Positions 60,846-64,000 of a DNA stretch of 64,000 nt are shown here, in pieces (position 1 is the stretch's first letter; the number at the start of each line of letters is the position of its first letter). Under the pieces are notes generated by a model. It was not told the DNA's origin and searched no databases. It saw only the letters and a list, made by a program, of their open reading frames with translations. Location: assembly GCA_002749535.1 (NCBI GenBank), contig MZZL01000398.1, positions 186,001 through 250,000 of the forward strand. Reading direction: 5' to 3'. Source of the stretch: Apophysomyces variabilis (lineage: Eukaryota > Mucoromycota > Mucoromycetes > Mucorales > Mucoraceae). A program made the position numbers and the translations under genes.

Positions 60846-61254
60846 ATGGAGAACTCTGAAGGCAGACTTGTTGATCTTTACATTCCCCGCAAGTGGTAAG
60901 TTATCCGGAAGACAGGGGAAACAGCTTTGTATGTTGACAACGCGCGAAAAAATATAAAAAATTTAGCTCGGCCACCAACCGTCTCATCACTGCCAAGGAC
61001 CACGCCTCCATTCAACTCAACATCGGTGATGTCGATGCTGAGGGTCGCTACACCAACACCTTCTCCACCTACGCTTTGTGCGGTTTCGTTCGCAGAGAAG
61101 CCGAGGCTGACGACTCCATCAACCGTCTTGCTACCCAGGATGGCTGTAAGTGTTATTAGTGAATGATTGGGTAAACAAAAAGAACATGTTGGGTTAAAAT
61201 GAATGTTTTCTTTCTTTTCTAGACTTGAAGAACGTCTGGTCCTACCAGCAATAA
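60846..61254 (+). CDS. RPS21: small-subunit ribosomal protein eS21
   Basis: This is an 86-residue component of the 40S subunit. Three exons (60846-60895, 60967-61145, 61223-61254) splice to [16 protein letters not shown], then [20 protein letters not shown] and [18 protein letters not shown], ending LKNVWSYQQ, the full canonical protein. Codon use is strongly biased to C-ending codons, as in highly expressed genes, and a CT-rich leader stands directly before the ATG. It is convergent with SRP9, with about 200 bases between stops. Confidence 0.97.
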
Positions 61255-61454
61255 GAGATTGTATCTCATCCATGGAGAAATCTTAATAAAAAGCAAACTA
61301 TTGTTTGAATAACTGTTGTGTATATACATGTTGTTTGAGTGTGAGGGGTTGCTTGTATTGTGCAAACGAGTGGTGCAAGCAAAAGATTGAAACATAGTTT
61401 AGAAATCGATACGATGTTTATTACCAAAACATAACAGAAAAATAAAAACAGGAT

Positions 61455-62018
61455 TCATGCTTTTCTCTTTTTGCCTTTCTTTGACCGCGTTGACTTCTGT
61501 GCTGTAACAACAGAGGGTATCTGAGGTCCAGAGGAGGGTGTAGGTTCAGGAACAGTTGCTGGTTTGTCTTGTTCTGAGATAATGGGTGGCAAGTTAGTAT
61601 CTTAACGTAGTCTCTTCCCCTAAAAACACACTTACCAGTTGGCAAAGTACTGTTTTGCATCTTGGCCATTAGCTCGCCATTTAGAAGAATAAACTTTTTG
61701 AGGTCGGATTGCTGATCCGTCTGAAACTTGATCACCTAAAGTAAGAAAGAGATATATTTCTCGGTCAGTGCCCAATGCATAAAGAAACTCTTCGTTTATC
61801 CTATTCCGGGAGATACCTTACCGATATGTCATTCGTTACTTTCAGGATGAGGACACCATCGGTATGACGGAATGTAGAGACGTAGCGTGTCTAAATCGGT
61901 TCGAAGGTTATACATCTTTTCCCGTCTCTAATTCAACAGTTGAGCTTACAGTTTCAGGGGAGGTATTGTACAGCTCTTCTACTGCCTTTCGAAAATCGTC
62001 CCACTGTTCAATGTACAT
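61455..62018 (-). CDS. SRP9: signal recognition particle subunit SRP9
   Basis: SRP9 pairs with SRP14 on the Alu domain of SRP RNA and slows elongation during ER targeting. Four exons (61950-62018, 61822-61890, 61636-61735, 61455-61573) give 118 residues. The family core is complete: MYIEQWDDFRKAVEELYNTS, TRYVSTFRHTDGVLILKVTN and IKFQTDQQSDLKKFILLNG. A Lys/Arg-rich tail (STRSKKGKKRKA) extends the protein beyond animal SRP9. SRP9 of this form is absent from S. cerevisiae, which has the related SRP21. Confidence 0.9.
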
Positions 62019-62852
62019 GGATGGTGCACGGTTTTTTACGAAAAAGGCTTGCAATGGCTTTCTGAGCAAGCTCATACTGTGGGTCAGTCACATCTTTTTA
62101 ATCGCAGCTCGTCTGTGCTCTTTGCTGATGGTAAGAGTAAACACTAAGCTTTATCTTTCATTTCAAAGAAGAAAAAAAGACAAAAGCAATTAGCTCACAT
62201 ATTATGAACAATCATCTTGCTAATATGTCTACAGCTTAAAAACTATCAAAATTGAGTTGCTTTTCCCTCTTTTTTTCTTATTCTTGTCAAACGAAATCGA
62301 TCCTTGTATTGCTATTGTACTATTTCTCTATGCTTGTACTATGTAGGTTTTCATTCTTAACAGATAAAACCTTGACAAAACCAAAGTGCATAGTATCGAT
62401 CTATGCAGTTCAGTGACATTGTAAAGCAAATAATTTATATTGCACGTAATAAACAAGGAAGTCCTGCGGTCTCAGTTCTATTTCTTCGATTCCTACAGCT
62501 GATTTGCTACCGCTACCCCTGCTAGTTCTTTCCCATGACGTCCCCCGGTCTCCAAATGCGTTTGCGTAAAGGATGCAAATATGATCCCATTGAATTCAAC
62601 AAAGTAAGAGAATAAGTTCGTTTACTCCAGATGTAAGTCTTATTGAAACTTTTAAACGACGGTCTAGACTTTTTTCTGTTGGTTAAATTGAAACCTACTC
62701 AATGTGAAAAGCTGATTCGATATTTTTAGTGGGCGGGATAAAGTAAATTGAAACAGCCAAGATCAGGGAAAAAATTGGAAATAAAAAGGTTGTCCTGACA
62801 GTGGCCTCTTTCTTGGGCTTTTTTCTTTATTATATAAAACACCAACATAATC
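62019..62852. other. divergent promoter region, SRP9 and GH17
   Basis: No gene seen. The GH17 side carries a TATA box. Confidence 0.5.
62831..62838 (+). promoter_or_regulatory. TATA box of the GH17 gene
   Basis: TATATAAA lies 22 bases before the start codon in a T-rich stretch. If used, it gives a very short leader or transcription starting close to the ATG at 62853. Confidence 0.5.
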
Positions 62853-63925
62853 ATGAAAGGGCTGTTCTACTTCGTATTGAGCATCCTGGCAGGCAGCTAC
62901 TTTGTACAGGCCCAGAATGACTTCTATGGTTTGAACTATGGTGTCAATCGTGACGCTTGTCCCACGTTAGACGACCTCAAGCGCGATTTTTCCACTTTGA
63001 AACAATATACAAACCGTATCAAGACCTTCTCCTTGTCAGTGTGTAATCAAGGTAAAGAGAGCAGTAAACCATCATCGACTTTTGTTTCTGACTTTCTCTT
63101 TCTTTTGTTTGATTTCGCGTAGGTGATCTTGCTCTGCAGGCTACCCAAGCACTGGGTATGCGTATGTATCTTGGTATGTGGATCGATCGACCCGATACAT
63201 TCCAACAAGAACTGGACGCTTTGAATGCTATTTTGGCCAAACATGATTTAAGCAATGTGGATGGTATCGTGGTTGGTTCAGAGGTGTTGTATCGTAACGA
63301 TGCCGACGCCGCTTCATTGGTGGGCTATATCAACAAAGTGAAGACCTTGGTGAAACCAAAAGGTGTCAAGGTCACAACAGCCGATGTCTATTATAAGTTT
63401 CCTCCAGAAGTAGTTCAGGCCGTTGATTTTATTACAATGTAAGGGAAGGATTTGGCTGGCTAATACAAAACGCTCAATGGCTATTTTTTATTTCTTTAAA
63501 CACAGGAATGCTTTCCCGTACTGGGAAGGTGTTGCAGTTGAACAAGGTGCTGGTACGCTTATGGACCATTATCAGTCAGTGGTAGGCATAGCACAAGGAA
63601 AGCCAGTTATCATTGGTGAGACAGGTTGGCCAGCAGAGGGTGCTAACTTTGGCGCCTCTGTTCCTTCACCTGCCAATCAAAAACTGTGAGTATCAAAGTG
63701 GGAATTAAGTCATGAAATGGAAGCCTTATTCTGATCATCCCAAACGACAGGTATCTGCAGCAAGTTCTTTGCCAGGTTAAGCAGCAAAATATCAATATGC
63801 TCTGGTTTTCAGCAATAGATGAACCTTATCGCTCTGGCGTAGAAGGTCATTGGGGACTTTTAGATGCTCAGAGACAATTGAATGCCAACATTCCATCTGG
63901 TGTGTTGCAAAATCCATGTCAATGA
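62853..63925 (+). CDS. secreted GH17 beta-1,3-glucanase
   Basis: This is a glycoside hydrolase of family 17 (Bgl2/Scw type), acting on beta-1,3-glucan in the cell wall as a glucanase or transglycosylase. Four exons (62853-63051, 63123-63438, 63506-63685, 63751-63925) give 289 residues. The signal peptide is MKGLFYFVLSILAGSYFVQA. The mature protein begins QNDFYGLNYG. Catalytic residues are present: the acid Glu120 in VVGSEVLYR and the nucleophile Glu210 in IIGETGWP. The C-terminus has LWFSAIDEPYRSGVEGHWGL, typical of the fungal branch. There is no GPI signal or Ser/Thr-rich tail, so the enzyme is probably soluble or non-covalently wall-bound. Confidence 0.95.
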
Positions 63926-64000
63926 AAAAGAAAACAAAGTTTAGAAGATAAAAAAAAGTATAAATTTTTCTAATACGTCTTTTATACAAGTTTCGCTCTA

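Overview
The window is nuclear DNA of a fungus, most likely an early-diverging zygomycete lineage (Mucoromycota, probably Mucorales). The protein genes are broken by many short GT-AG introns of about 45-90 bases, genes lie on both strands without operons, and the content mixes fungal housekeeping genes with genes unusual for Dikarya: a phenylalanine hydroxylase, a membrane ADAM metalloprotease and a decayed Fanzor (TnpB-like) gene. I built exon models by hand. In every multi-exon model the exon lengths sum to a multiple of three and each junction restores the conserved reading frame.

Layout. 0.8-4.1 kb: mitochondrial glycine dehydrogenase GCV2 (-). 4.1-8.0 kb: no convincing gene. 8.0-10.8 kb: IML2/TTC39 protein (-) with an 8-base microexon. 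11.5 kb: a tiny WWE-domain gene (+). 12.3-15.4 kb: unresolved protein-like pieces, then AT-rich DNA and tRNA-Gly(UCC). 16.4-17.7 kb: adiponectin-receptor-like membrane protein (+). 17.8-18.7 kb: small MIT-like protein (-). 18.8-27.0 kb: GCN1 (-), 13 exons, 2,499 residues. 27-34 kb: gene-poor and repeat-like, with Fanzor remains split by an inverted-repeat-bounded insertion. 34.5-36.5 kb: COQ8 (+). 37.5-38.9 kb: unrecognised protein with a duplicated motif (-). 39.3-42.6 kb: TEL2/TELO2 (-), 14 exons. 43.1-45.3 kb: two tandem secreted KNH-like paralogues (-). 46.7 kb: mitochondrial GrpE (+). 48.5-50.1 kb: phenylalanine hydroxylase (+). 50.2-53.3 kb: ADAM protease (-). 54.3 kb: intronless GT4 glycosyltransferase (+). 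56.1-58.1 kb: prephenate dehydrogenase TYR1 (+). 58.4-59.5 kb: actin-capping protein beta (-). 60.8 kb: ribosomal protein eS21 (+). 61.5-62.0 kb: SRP9 (-). 62.9-63.9 kb: secreted GH17 glucanase (+).

Themes. Translation control and protein targeting are represented by GCN1, eS21 and SRP9. Mitochondrial functions are GCV2, COQ8 and GrpE. Cell wall and surface functions are GH17, the KNH-like pair and ADAM. Two enzymes that can each supply tyrosine, TYR1 from prephenate and PAH from phenylalanine, lie about 6 kb apart, although nothing shows they are co-regulated. The most notable finding is the Fanzor relic at 30.3-34.05 kb. It keeps recognisable RuvC-type and zinc-finger motifs but is full of stops and interrupted by a 1.6-kb element with about 30-base inverted termini.
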